DNA of 64,000 nucleotides. Origin: an uncultured Allomuricauda sp. GTDB lineage: Bacteria > Bacteroidota > Bacteroidia > Flavobacteriales > Flavobacteriaceae. The stretch's first letter is position 1. The number at the start of each line of letters is the position of its first letter. The stretch spans positions 1 through 64,000 of the forward strand of contig NZ_CAMYIC010000012.1 of NCBI RefSeq assembly GCF_947258355.1, in the 5' to 3' direction. A program made the translations under genes and the position numbers. This document shows, piece after piece, positions 18,060 to 26,487 of this stretch. The notes under the pieces were generated by a model. It did not search any database and was not told the DNA's origin. It was given only the letters and a program-made list of their open reading frames with translations.

Positions 18060-18698
18060 ATGAAACTTCCTTTACTTCCCTTGAAATCGGTTTTTTTTCC
18101 TGGAGAGACCGTACCCCTTCATATTTTTGAAGACCGTTACAAACAATTGATCAATGATTGTCGCAAGGAGGCACTAACCTTTGGTATCCCAGTTTTTATT
18201 GACAATTCCATTTCGTATGGAACCGAGGTGCAACTGGTTGAAGTGGTCAACACTTATAAAACAGGGGAAATGGATGTCGTTTGTGTGGCGCGTCAAGTTT
18301 TTAAGGTTTTAAGTTTTGAAAACCAGCTTGAGGGCAAATTGTATGCTGGTGGGGAAGTCGAATTCTTGGAGATGGAAAACGACGCCAATGAAGATTTAAG
18401 AGAAGAAGTACTTCAAAAAGTTGAGAATCTTTATGATATTATGGATGTTCCTTTTACCAAAATATCCCCTAAGCAGTTCAATGGTTATTCTTTGGCCCAT
18501 AAAATGGGACTTTCCTTTGAGCAAGAATACAAATTGTTGCTCATGGCAAAAGAAACGGACCGATTGAATTTTATAAAAAAGCATTTAGAGACAACAGCCA
18601 ATGTTTTGAACGAAGTGAACCGCACCAAAGGTGTTATTGAAATGAACGGTCACTTTAAAAATTTTGATCCATTGGACTTTCAAGATTTCAAGTTGTAG
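18060..18698 (+). CDS. Stand-alone LON substrate-binding domain protein
   Basis: 212-aa protein made only of the N-terminal (LAN/PUA-like) domain of Lon protease: LPLKSVFFPGETVPLHIFEDRY near the start, then DCRKEALTFGIPVF and a helical C-terminal half. It has no ATPase or protease part. Such single-domain proteins are widespread and their role is undefined, possibly as substrate adaptors. The frame opens at 18015, but the ATG at 18060 gives the conserved start; an imperfect TAnnTTTG element (TATTTTTA) lies in front. Confidence 0.88.
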   Translation: MKLPLLPLKSVFFPGETVPLHIFEDRYKQLINDCRKEALTFGIPVFIDNSISYGTEVQLVEVVNTYKTGEMDVVCVARQVFKVLSFENQLEGKLYAGGEVEFLEMENDANEDLREEVLQKVENLYDIMDVPFTKISPKQFNGYSLAHKMGLSFEQEYKLLLMAKETDRLNFIKKHLETTANVLNEVNRTKGVIEMNGHFKNFDPLDFQDFKL

Positions 18699-18783
18699 TG
18701 TTCGGAATAGCTAATCTTACTTTTAATTAAGGTTTAATCGGTAATTATTCATTTAACATCTTCAATTTGTCAGCGGTGTTTTC

Positions 18784-18791
18784 TATTTTTG
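18784..18791 (+). promoter_or_regulatory. -7 promoter element of sucC
   Basis: TATTTTTG matches TAnnTTTG; TTTG at 18766-18769 lies 14 bases upstream, a short spacer. The sucC ATG is 25 bases downstream. Confidence 0.5.
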
Positions 18792-18816
18792 TCAGCAAAC
18801 AAAAGTAAATTCACAG

Positions 18817-20010
18817 ATGAATCTTCACGAATATCAAGGAAAAGAGATTTTAGCCAGTTTTGGGGTTAGAATTCAAAGAGGGATTGTTGCTCACAACGCC
18901 AAGGAAGCGGTAGATGCCGCAAAACAACTTACGCAGGAAACCGGAACCGGATGGCATGTAATCAAAGCACAGGTTCATGCAGGTGGCCGTGGTAAAGGCG
19001 GAGGAGTGAAATTGGCCAAAAACTTGAAAGAAGTGGAAGAGTTGGCAGGTAACATCATAGGAATGAACCTTGTTACCCCACAAACATCTGCTGAAGGTAA
19101 AAAAGTTCACCAAGTTTTGGTCGCTGAAGATGTATATTATCCAGGTGATGGCGAAACAAGCGAATTTTACATGTCTGTTCTTTTGAACAGGGGTACGGGT
19201 AAAAACATGATCATGTATTCTACCGAAGGAGGTATGGATATCGAACAAGTGGCAGAAAAAACACCACATTTGATCTTTACCGAAGAAGTTGATCCTGGAT
19301 TGGGCCTATTGCCTTTTCAAGCGAGAAGAATAGCTTTCAACTTGGGATTATCCGGTACAGCTTTCAAGGAGATGGTAAAGTTTGTAATGTCTTTGTACAA
19401 GGCATATGTTGAAAGTGATTCCAGTCTTTTTGAAATCAACCCGGTTTTGAAGACTTCGGACGATAAAATTATGGCAGTAGATGCCAAAGTTACCATCGAT
19501 GATAATGCTCTGTATAGGAGAAAAGCCTATGCAGAGATGCGTGACCTACGCGAAGAAAACCCTATTGAGGTTGAAGCACGCGAAGTTGGCTTAAACTATG
19601 TGGACCTGGATGGTAACGTGGGTTGTATGGTAAACGGTGCCGGATTGGCCATGGCTACCATGGACTTGATTAAAATGGCTGGTGGGGAACCAGCAAACTT
19701 CTTGGATGTAGGAGGTACCGCAGATGCCAAAAGAGTAGAGGAGGCATTCCGTATTATTCTCAAGGATCCTAACGTTAAAGCCATCCTTATCAATATTTTT
19801 GGTGGTATTGTACGCTGTGATCGAGTGGCGCAGGGTGTTGTGGATGCTTACAAAAATATGGGAGATGCCATTCAAGTGCCGATCATTGTGAGACTGCAGG
19901 GAACCAATGCGGAGTTGGCCAAAGAAATTATTGACAATTCAGGTCTTGCTGTGCACTCTGCTGTACAATTCAAAGAAGCAGCCGATAAGGTAGAAGAAGT
20001 TTTGAGCTAG
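18817..20010 (+). CDS. sucC: Succinyl-CoA ligase (ADP-forming) beta subunit
   Basis: TCA-cycle enzyme subunit coupling succinyl-CoA cleavage to ADP or GDP phosphorylation; partner of SucD, which is not adjacent here. 397 aa, full length. The N-terminal ATP-grasp part starts MNLHEYQGKEIL, with AQVHAGGRGKGGGVKLAK as the nucleotide loop and LFEINPVLKT and AVDAKVTIDDNALYR as metal/nucleotide sites; the C-terminal CoA-ligase domain has NGAGLAMATMD and NIFGGIVRCD. Separate sucC and sucD loci are usual in Flavobacteriia. Confidence 0.97.
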   Translation: MNLHEYQGKEILASFGVRIQRGIVAHNAKEAVDAAKQLTQETGTGWHVIKAQVHAGGRGKGGGVKLAKNLKEVEELAGNIIGMNLVTPQTSAEGKKVHQVLVAEDVYYPGDGETSEFYMSVLLNRGTGKNMIMYSTEGGMDIEQVAEKTPHLIFTEEVDPGLGLLPFQARRIAFNLGLSGTAFKEMVKFVMSLYKAYVESDSSLFEINPVLKTSDDKIMAVDAKVTIDDNALYRRKAYAEMRDLREENPIEVEAREVGLNYVDLDGNVGCMVNGAGLAMATMDLIKMAGGEPANFLDVGGTADAKRVEEAFRIILKDPNVKAILINIFGGIVRCDRVAQGVVDAYKNMGDAIQVPIIVRLQGTNAELAKEIIDNSGLAVHSAVQFKEAADKVEEVLS

Positions 20011-20035
20011 GACTCAAACCTTATAATATTTTTCA

Positions 20036-20064
20036 AGGGCAACGTGCAAACGTTGCCTTTTTTT
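20036..20064 (+). terminator. Intrinsic terminator after sucC
   Basis: A 7-bp perfect stem (20038-20044 with 20051-20057), 6-base loop and seven T. Confidence 0.9.
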
Positions 20065-20355
20065 GTGTTTAAAACTCTTTAAGCCGCATATTTTTTGTCT
20101 TTAAATCACCGGTAATCATAAATAATTCACCTTGAATGAGTTCCGCACAAGAATTTTTTACTGATTCGATTTTTCCAGTTAAATCAGGGTATTAGCCCAA
20201 GGTTAAGGACTTTAAACATTTGTTAAATATCCCCAAACTGTAACAATTTAGTTTTTTAATCGTCTTATTTTTGTAGTGTCATTAAAAAAGACCTTTAATC
20301 AAGTCTGATTTTTGACAAATCATTAATCATCAATTTTTAATCAAAAAACAAAATC
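20065..20355. other. Intergenic stretch upstream of a small secreted protein
   Basis: About 290 bases after the sucC terminator with no coding frame longer than about 20 codons. The only recognisable signal is the -7 element at 20266-20273. The resulting leader of about 75 bases is A+T-rich without an evident stable fold. Confidence 0.5.
20266..20273 (+). promoter_or_regulatory. -7 promoter element of the 111-aa secreted protein gene
   Basis: TATTTTTG matches TAnnTTTG; the start codon is 82 bases further on, an unusually long leader compared with other genes in the window. Confidence 0.5.
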
Positions 20356-20691
20356 ATGAGAAATTTAAAAACTGTTACGGTTGCATTGGCATTGTTCGCA
20401 ACCATGAGTGCATTTGCAACAAAAGGAAAAAAAGCAACAAAAGAGACCAATCTTTCTGGTCAGATCTATGAAATGTTGAAGGAAAATAAATTCAACGTGG
20501 AGAACAATGAGCTAACTGCTGAGGTTCGTTTTATTGTAACTGAAAAAGGAGAATTGGTAGTACTTTCCGTAGAAACAAAAGATGAAATTCTGGAAGGTTT
20601 CGTAAAAAATCGTTTGAACTACAAAAAAGTCCAAATGGACAATGTAGCACCTGGACGAGTTTATGAAATTCCTGTCCGTATTACCGCCTAA
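20356..20691 (+). CDS. Small exported protein, possible TonB-C-like domain
   Basis: 111-aa protein with a clear signal peptide (MRNLKTVTVALALFATMSAFA) and a ~90-residue mature domain. The ending VRFIVTEKGELVVLSVETKD ... LNYKKVQMDNVAPGRVYEIPVRI follows the beta-alpha-beta pattern of the TonB C-terminal fold (strand-G-strand, helix, then 'G..y.iPv.i'), but it lacks the membrane anchor and proline-rich arm of TonB. Function unknown. It has its own promoter and terminator, consistent with a strongly expressed single gene. Confidence 0.75.
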   Translation: MRNLKTVTVALALFATMSAFATKGKKATKETNLSGQIYEMLKENKFNVENNELTAEVRFIVTEKGELVVLSVETKDEILEGFVKNRLNYKKVQMDNVAPGRVYEIPVRITA

Positions 20692-20718
20692 AAAACGGGA
20701 ATTGTTTGAGTTAGTTAG

Positions 20719-20745
20719 AAAAAGCCCTGAATTTCAGGGCTTTTT
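20719..20745 (+). terminator. Intrinsic terminator after the small exported protein
   Basis: A GC-rich 7-bp core (gccctga with its complement) extended by five A-T pairs, ending in five T. The symmetric A/T arms could make it bidirectional. Confidence 0.88.
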
Positions 20746-20809
20746 CATGTACTAAAATCAGGTGTTTTGGAGTTATCTACCTAGGATTGACAACCAAAAC
20801 CTTGCTTTT

Positions 20810-21211
20810 ATGGGTACATATAAGGAAAAATTGAGCATTCTTTCGGAGATGATTGGCTTTGCAAGGGTCGATCATTCCTTAAAGCGATCCGAATATGAGT
20901 TTTTGCTGAAAGTTGCTCGTAATTTAGGAGTGACCAAAGAGGTTTTTGATGGTCTTTTAAAGGAAAAGTCACCCAAAGTTCGATTAAAGACCCAAGCTGA
21001 ACGCATTGTACAGTTCCACCGACTTATCTTGCTTATGAACATTGATCATGAGCAGCATAAAAAAGAAATCAATACCCTTTACAATATAGGTCTTAAAATG
21101 GGGCTACCTCCAGCTGCCATTAGCCAGGTTTTGGAAGTAATGCACCGTTACCCGGACAATATTGTACCTCCAGATGTGCTTATCAATATCTTCAAAGCAT
21201 ATTACAATTAA
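20810..21211 (+). CDS. Helical cytoplasmic protein, TerB-like
   Basis: 133-aa all-helical protein (YKEKLSILSEMIGFARVDHS ... SEYEFLLKVARNLGVTKEVF). The pattern of an early helix pair, a 'd..l...E...l..ia..lgi' segment and a C-terminal helix resembles the TerB/DjlA-N fold, which binds metal or membranes in tellurite resistance proteins, but the acidic metal-ligand pairs are not obvious. The frame extends upstream to a GTG at 20762; the ATG at 20810 gives the natural start MGTYKEKL. Single gene. Function unknown. Confidence 0.7.
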   Translation: MGTYKEKLSILSEMIGFARVDHSLKRSEYEFLLKVARNLGVTKEVFDGLLKEKSPKVRLKTQAERIVQFHRLILLMNIDHEQHKKEINTLYNIGLKMGLPPAAISQVLEVMHRYPDNIVPPDVLINIFKAYYN

Positions 21212-21326
21212 TGCCAAAAAGGCAGTATATTTTCATTGATTCATGTCAAAAAGACATGTAATTTTTAATGGTATAGGTTTTGACTTATACCTGGTGATTT
21301 GAATGTTTAACTAAAATTGAATCGCC

Positions 21327-21752
21327 ATGAGTATAGTAAAAAGAAACAACCTGTTTTTTCCATCCTTGATGAACGATTTTATGGGTCCTGATTGGTTCGG
21401 CGGAACAGAAAAGTGGAATGCTTCCATGCCTGCTGTCAATATAAAGGACAATACCGAAGGATTTGAGTTGGAACTTGCTGTTCCAGGAATGAAAAAAGAT
21501 GATTTCACTGTGGAAATTGACAACGATGTGTTGACCATTTCCAGCGAGGTTAAAACCGAAAACGAAGAAAAAGAGAACAATTACACAAGAAAAGAGTTCT
21601 CCTTTACCTCTTTTAAAAGGGCTTTTACGTTGCCCGAAACCGTAGACGGCTCTAAAATCGATGCCAAGTACGAGGATGGAATATTGAAGTTGACATTGCC
21701 TAAAAAACAAGAGGCATTGCCAAAACCAAAACGAATGATCGAAATAGGATAA
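21327..21752 (+). CDS. Hsp20/alpha-crystallin small heat-shock protein
   Basis: 141-aa ATP-independent chaperone that holds unfolding proteins. The alpha-crystallin domain spans about 33-135 (PAVNIKDNTEGFELELAVPG; VLTISSEV; FTSFKRAFTLPETVDGSKID; YEDGILKLTLPK), where the A.Y.(D/N)G.L.(L/I).(L/I)PK signature closes the domain. Unlike many family members it lacks a clear C-terminal I-x-I motif beyond the final MIEIG. Monocistronic with a terminator at its 3' end. Confidence 0.94.
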   Translation: MSIVKRNNLFFPSLMNDFMGPDWFGGTEKWNASMPAVNIKDNTEGFELELAVPGMKKDDFTVEIDNDVLTISSEVKTENEEKENNYTRKEFSFTSFKRAFTLPETVDGSKIDAKYEDGILKLTLPKKQEALPKPKRMIEIG

Positions 21753-21811
21753 GACATTAGAACACCAACTATAGGTGTTTCATGATGGTTGGATTAGTTG
21801 GTTAGTTGAGG

Positions 21812-21843
21812 CGCGCTCCTGCATTTGCTGGGGCGCGTTTTTT
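21812..21843 (+). terminator. Intrinsic terminator after hsp20
   Basis: An 8-bp very GC-rich stem with one G-T pair (21812-21819 with 21830-21837) followed by six T. The T-run reaches the last codon of the convergent uvrB gene. Confidence 0.82.
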
Positions 21844-23830
21844 ATTCCTTTTCCTGAAGCATTTTTATCTCGTCCCTAAGTTTGGCCGCTTCCATAAAGT
21901 TAAGCTCTTTGGCCGCCTTTTCCATGGCTTTTCTTTTCTCCCTGATCAGTTTTTCCTTTTGGTCTTCAGTGATGTACTTAAGATCTGGTTCCGCTGCACG
22001 CAGCTCTTCTTTCTGGAAGTGATAGGTGGATACAGAGTTTTTGGCCAAAGCACTATCAAGGTTTTTCTTTAGGGCTGTTGGGGTTATATTATTTTCCTTA
22101 TTGTAAGCCATCTGTTTGTCCCTGCGATAATTGGTTTCGTCAATGGTTTTTTGCATGCTTTCGGTAATGGTATCCGCATACATTATGGCTTTTCCGTTCA
22201 AGTTTCGGGCGGCACGACCGACCGTTTGGGTCAAGGAACGGTTACTTCTCAAAAAACCTTCTTTATCCGCATCCAAAATAGCTACAAGCGAAACTTCGGG
22301 CAAATCCAAACCCTCACGCAAAAGGTTTACCCCAATGAGTACATCAAAAAGTCCTTTTCGAAGGTCCTGCATAATCTCTACACGCTCCAGGGTGTCCACA
22401 TCGCTATGTATGTAACGGCAACGGATATCAATTCTCGATAAGTATTTGGTAAGCTCTTCCGCCATGCGTTTGGTAAGTGTGGTCACCAAAGTTCGCTCAT
22501 CCAATTCCACTCTTTGCTGGATTTCCTCAACTAGGTCATCGATTTGGTTTTCGCTGGGGCGAACCTCAATTTCGGGGTCCAACAATCCGGTTGGCCGAAT
22601 AATTTGTTCCACATACACACCTTCACTCAATTCCAATTCGTAATCGGCGGGAGTTGCGCTGACATAAAGTACTTGGTTTTGAAGGGCCTCAAACTCTTCA
22701 AACTTCAATGGGCGGTTGTCCATGGCGGCAGGCAGACGGAAACCGTATTCCACCAAATTTTCTTTTCTGGAGCGATCACCCCCGTACATCGCATGTACTT
22801 GAGGAATGGTCACGTGGCTTTCATCGATTACCATTAAATAATCATCTGGGAAGTAATCCAACAAACAGAAAGGTCGGGTTCCCGGTTTTCTTCCGTCCAA
22901 ATAGCGTGAATAATTCTCGATTCCAGAACAATAACCGAGTTCGCGAATCATTTCCAAGTCAAAATTGGTGCGCTCCTCCAAGCGTTTTGCTTCAAGAGGC
23001 CTACCGATGTCCTTAAAATAATCCACTTGTTTTACCAAGTCATCCTGAATTTCCTTGATTGCATTTTGAAGCACATCCGGAGAGGTTACGAACATATTGG
23101 CGGGGTAAATGTTCAGGGTATCGTAAATCTCGATGACCTTGTTATTATAAGGGTCCAATGCCTCGATTTCTTCTATCTCATCACCAAAAAAATGAATACG
23201 GAAGGCATGGTCGGCATATCCAGGGAAAACATCCACTACATCGCCCTTTACCCTAAAATTTCCGTTCCTAAAATCAGCAGTGGTTCGAGCATAAAGGCTT
23301 TGGACCAACTGTTTTAAAAACTTGGTTCTGGAGATAACTTGATCTCTGTGAATGGTAATCACATTCTTTTGAAACTCGATAGGGTTTCCGATACCGTACA
23401 GACAGGACACTGAGGCTACCACAAGCACATCCCGACGTCCCGAAAGGAGGGAAGAAGTGGCACTCAAACGTAACTTTTCAATATCCTCGTTTATGGAAAG
23501 GTCTTTTTCAATATAAAGTCCACTTGTGGGAATATAAGCCTCTGGCTGGTAGTAATCGTAGTAGGATACAAAATATTCCACTGCATTGTTAGGGAAAAAC
23601 TGCTTAAACTCAGAATACAATTGCGCTGCCAAAGTCTTATTATGGGCCAAAACCAAGGTGGGTCTTTGCACCGATTCAACAACATTGGCAACCGTAAATG
23701 TCTTTCCGGAACCTGTTACACCAAGCAAGGTTTGGTGGCGAGTTTTGGATTCAATGCCCTCCACTAATTGCTTTATGGCTTCGGGCTGATCCCCCGTTGG
23801 TTTAAAGTCAGAAACTACCTGAAATTTCAT
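21842..23830 (-). CDS. uvrB: Excinuclease ABC subunit B
   Basis: Helicase-like damage-verification subunit of UvrABC nucleotide excision repair. 662 aa, full length. Walker A GVTGSGKT at about 39-46; beta-hairpin region YYDYYQPEAYIP; DEADH-equivalent VIDESHVT; helicase motifs V and VI (LLREGLDLPEVSLVAILDADKEGFLRS; QTVGRAARN); the C-terminal UvrC/UvrA-binding UVR motif (AAKELNFMEAAKLRDEI). Downstream of the T9SS repeat gene on the same strand; a near-consensus -7 element (TATTTTTA) precedes it. Confidence 0.97.
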   Translation of the reverse strand: MKFQVVSDFKPTGDQPEAIKQLVEGIESKTRHQTLLGVTGSGKTFTVANVVESVQRPTLVLAHNKTLAAQLYSEFKQFFPNNAVEYFVSYYDYYQPEAYIPTSGLYIEKDLSINEDIEKLRLSATSSLLSGRRDVLVVASVSCLYGIGNPIEFQKNVITIHRDQVISRTKFLKQLVQSLYARTTADFRNGNFRVKGDVVDVFPGYADHAFRIHFFGDEIEEIEALDPYNNKVIEIYDTLNIYPANMFVTSPDVLQNAIKEIQDDLVKQVDYFKDIGRPLEAKRLEERTNFDLEMIRELGYCSGIENYSRYLDGRKPGTRPFCLLDYFPDDYLMVIDESHVTIPQVHAMYGGDRSRKENLVEYGFRLPAAMDNRPLKFEEFEALQNQVLYVSATPADYELELSEGVYVEQIIRPTGLLDPEIEVRPSENQIDDLVEEIQQRVELDERTLVTTLTKRMAEELTKYLSRIDIRCRYIHSDVDTLERVEIMQDLRKGLFDVLIGVNLLREGLDLPEVSLVAILDADKEGFLRSNRSLTQTVGRAARNLNGKAIMYADTITESMQKTIDETNYRRDKQMAYNKENNITPTALKKNLDSALAKNSVSTYHFQKEELRAAEPDLKYITEDQKEKLIREKRKAMEKAAKELNFMEAAKLRDEIKMLQEKE

Positions 23831-23879
23831 TCGATAAAAATACTAAAGGAAGCCTCCAAAAGGAAGTAAAACAACGATA

Positions 23880-25613
23880 TTATCTTTTTAGGGTGAAATG
23901 CCCCTTGATTTCCCGATCGGAATCGTCAATGGCTACGAACCAATAATCGCCAGCGGGGAGAGGTCTGCCCCTAAAGTTGCCGTCCCATCCTAACGAATTC
24001 TGAAAAATCTGTTTCAGGAAATTGCCGTATCGATCAAAGATTCGGATGCTTTTCAATACGACCGGTTCTGATTTTTTGGGTTGGATGAATTGCCAATAAT
24101 CGTTGATGTTATCTCCATTTGGAGTAAAAAACTTTGGGAAACCCTCTACGGTTAGGTCTTGGGTAAATTCTTTTTGTGCGATTCCACAGCCATTTTTGTC
24201 CCGAACATAAATCGTATGACTACCTGGTTCAACATTGTCGAAAACATTGTTATCTGAGTAAGGACCATCAATATTGTCAATAGCATATTCATAACTGCCA
24301 ATGCCCGAAGCAATTACGGTCAATCTGAGTGAAGAAACGGTGGGCTGGGCAATGATGTTTTCTATTGTCGCCATTTCTGATGAAACAACTTCGAATATTT
24401 TATAGGATGGACATTCAATGGTGTTTCCATTTTGACTTACAGTGTTGTAAGCCTCATATCGGTAAAGCCCATTTTCGGTTATGGTAACTTCATTTGTCGA
24501 CGAAATCAATGTTTCATCATCAAACTCATCAATTTGATACCAGCGGTACCCTTCTGCCTCATCTGTTGAGGAGATTTGCAAGGGACCTTCATTTTGACAA
24601 GAAGAAAAAGAATCGGGAAAATCAATTTCCGGATTTATGATGACATATTCCCCCGTATCAAAATCCAGATAGGGGCCACACCCTAGAATTGTGGTAAAAC
24701 TGGTTTGGGTACAACCTTCTGCTTGCCCTGCATCATTGAAAGGAACAATGGTGATAAAAAAGGTTTTGTTCGGTTCAAAATTCACTACTGGAGTAGTGTT
24801 GGTATAAAAAATGGCCCCATCCAAAATATCCGTTTCCGTGGGTGTCGTGCCAATGGTAACGATATAGCCCGTTGCATCCGGAACGGCATACCATTCAAGC
24901 AAAGGAGAGAGCGGGACATTGGTTTCGCCATTTTGCGGATATATAATACTGGTGCAGTCCGGTATTTCCGACTCTGCCTTGGTTGAAAATTGTTGGTACG
25001 CACATCCCATGGCAGAACCCAACGAATTATAAGGGGTAATGGTCACATAAATGGTGGATTCGGAGGGGAGCAGTCCTTCCGGTGGGTTATAGGTCAAGGT
25101 ACTTCCTACATCAAAATTGTTTAAAAGTTCGGTGCCTCCGGGAGTATTGCCCAAGCTGATCAGGTAACCCTCGGCACCATAAACATGATTCCAAGATATA
25201 TTGGTGTTGGGATTGACATCGGTCGCCATATCCGGTGGATTTGCCGTTTGGGTGCAGTTCGGGATTGATGTTAGTGGTTCCGTAGTGAAACTATAGCTAG
25301 GACAAGTAACATTGGGCTGATTGAAAAAGAAAAGGGTAATGGTCACATAAATTGTTGTATTCGCCGGTAGCCCAAGAGGTGGGGTATAAGCAGACCCACT
25401 TGCAAACTGCGAGGTCAAAATATCATTTCCACCAGGAGTGGTGCCCAATGTAATATTGTACGATGGTACCCCATCCACCGTTTCCCAGTCGATGGTAGCA
25501 TCCAACGGAACATTGGTAGCTCCATCTGCTGGATATAGAATATCCGGGCAAACCTGCGCATTTGCTATTAAACCCAAAAATAGGGCTACCCATAAAATGT
25601 GTCTATTCAGCAT
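23880..25613 (-). CDS. T9SS-sorted surface protein with three Fn3-like repeats
   Basis: 577-aa exported protein: signal peptide to about residue 20, three ~98-residue repeats beginning near residues 22, 120 and 220 (each with a C-P/T opening, a 'P..G.T/A..V.....I.W' strand, 'Y.I.LG.TPGG..IL' and 'TIYVTITP'), a cysteine-bearing linker, and a C-terminal gliding-motility-associated (type B sorting) domain from about 490 (FPKFFTPNGDNINDYW; IFDRYGNFLKQI; GDYWFVAIDD). Such proteins are exported by the type IX system and secreted or anchored on the cell surface; binding to glycans or other surfaces is a guess. The DNA of the three repeats is still visibly alike. Confidence 0.88.
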   Translation of the reverse strand: MLNRHILWVALFLGLIANAQVCPDILYPADGATNVPLDATIDWETVDGVPSYNITLGTTPGGNDILTSQFASGSAYTPPLGLPANTTIYVTITLFFFNQPNVTCPSYSFTTEPLTSIPNCTQTANPPDMATDVNPNTNISWNHVYGAEGYLISLGNTPGGTELLNNFDVGSTLTYNPPEGLLPSESTIYVTITPYNSLGSAMGCAYQQFSTKAESEIPDCTSIIYPQNGETNVPLSPLLEWYAVPDATGYIVTIGTTPTETDILDGAIFYTNTTPVVNFEPNKTFFITIVPFNDAGQAEGCTQTSFTTILGCGPYLDFDTGEYVIINPEIDFPDSFSSCQNEGPLQISSTDEAEGYRWYQIDEFDDETLISSTNEVTITENGLYRYEAYNTVSQNGNTIECPSYKIFEVVSSEMATIENIIAQPTVSSLRLTVIASGIGSYEYAIDNIDGPYSDNNVFDNVEPGSHTIYVRDKNGCGIAQKEFTQDLTVEGFPKFFTPNGDNINDYWQFIQPKKSEPVVLKSIRIFDRYGNFLKQIFQNSLGWDGNFRGRPLPAGDYWFVAIDDSDREIKGHFTLKR

Positions 25614-25642
25614 TTACATGATTATGTGCATCTCACAAGATA

Positions 25643-26476
25643 CTATAAATCACGTTTTTTCAATAATGCATAGGATAAATAGATGAAAATGGCTGTCCAA
25701 ATCATAACAATCAAGAACTCATACCAATATACGTGGTAATCGAATTTCATGTTCTCCCCGATCTGTTCACCAATATTCTGCACGGCGGAAAGTCTTGTGA
25801 AAGGTTCTTTGATCAGATTTGACATGGACTCCAAAGGAAAGAAGCGTTTTACCATCTTTGCAGACTCCCAGCTCATAACTTTCCAACCCAATAGTCCAAA
25901 GACAATTTGCTCCAAAATGGTCCATAAGATTAAAAAGCCAAGCGCAAAAGCTGAGCGTTTCACCAAAATGCCCAAGAAGAGACAAAAAGAAAAGAAACCG
26001 ACCAACTTAAAAAAGAAGGCAGGCAAGAACTCCATACCCGAAAATATGATGGAAATCTCATTGTAGTCGGAATAAATCAGTCCAAGAATCATGGATACCA
26101 CAAACACAAAAATGGTGGATATCAAAGCAAATGAAATTACTGTAAGTACTTTGGAAAGAATAAATTCTTTTTTCGACAATCCATCGATCAGGTTTTGTTT
26201 AATGGTCTTGTTGCTGTATTCGTTGGACATCATGGAGACGATGACGATGGCTAAAAAGAGTTTGAACAGAGCAGTAACAAAGGTATTGAAGTGCCAGATA
26301 TAAGGAAAGTTGAAAATTCCCTGATCCGCCAAGTGAAACTGGACCGGGCCTATGTCGAACTTTATGGCTGCAATCAGTGCTATGGATGTCAAAAGCACAA
26401 AATAGGAGATGATCAGCACCTTGCTGGCCCTATTGTTCCAAAGTTTTATGAATTCTATTTGTAGGAGACGTAACAT
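25643..26476 (-). CDS. ABC-2 type transporter permease
   Basis: 277-aa membrane subunit with about six hydrophobic segments and the ABC-2 pattern (N-terminal IEFIKLWNNRASKVL, early large periplasmic loop, SNEYSNKTIKQNLIDGLSKKEFI coupling region). It pairs with the ATPase encoded 11 bases upstream on the same strand. Substrate unknown; this class includes bacitracin- and antibiotic-type exporters and Gld/Nos-like systems. Confidence 0.88.
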   Translation of the reverse strand: MLRLLQIEFIKLWNNRASKVLIISYFVLLTSIALIAAIKFDIGPVQFHLADQGIFNFPYIWHFNTFVTALFKLFLAIVIVSMMSNEYSNKTIKQNLIDGLSKKEFILSKVLTVISFALISTIFVFVVSMILGLIYSDYNEISIIFSGMEFLPAFFFKLVGFFSFCLFLGILVKRSAFALGFLILWTILEQIVFGLLGWKVMSWESAKMVKRFFPLESMSNLIKEPFTRLSAVQNIGEQIGENMKFDYHVYWYEFLIVMIWTAIFIYLSYALLKKRDL

Positions 26477-26487
26477 TCGTTTTTTGA

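Noticed and set aside
21761-21779. Six-base hairpin (aacacc/ggtgtt) after the Hsp20 gene
   Set aside because: There is no T-run; the much stronger GC-rich terminator at 21812-21843 follows.
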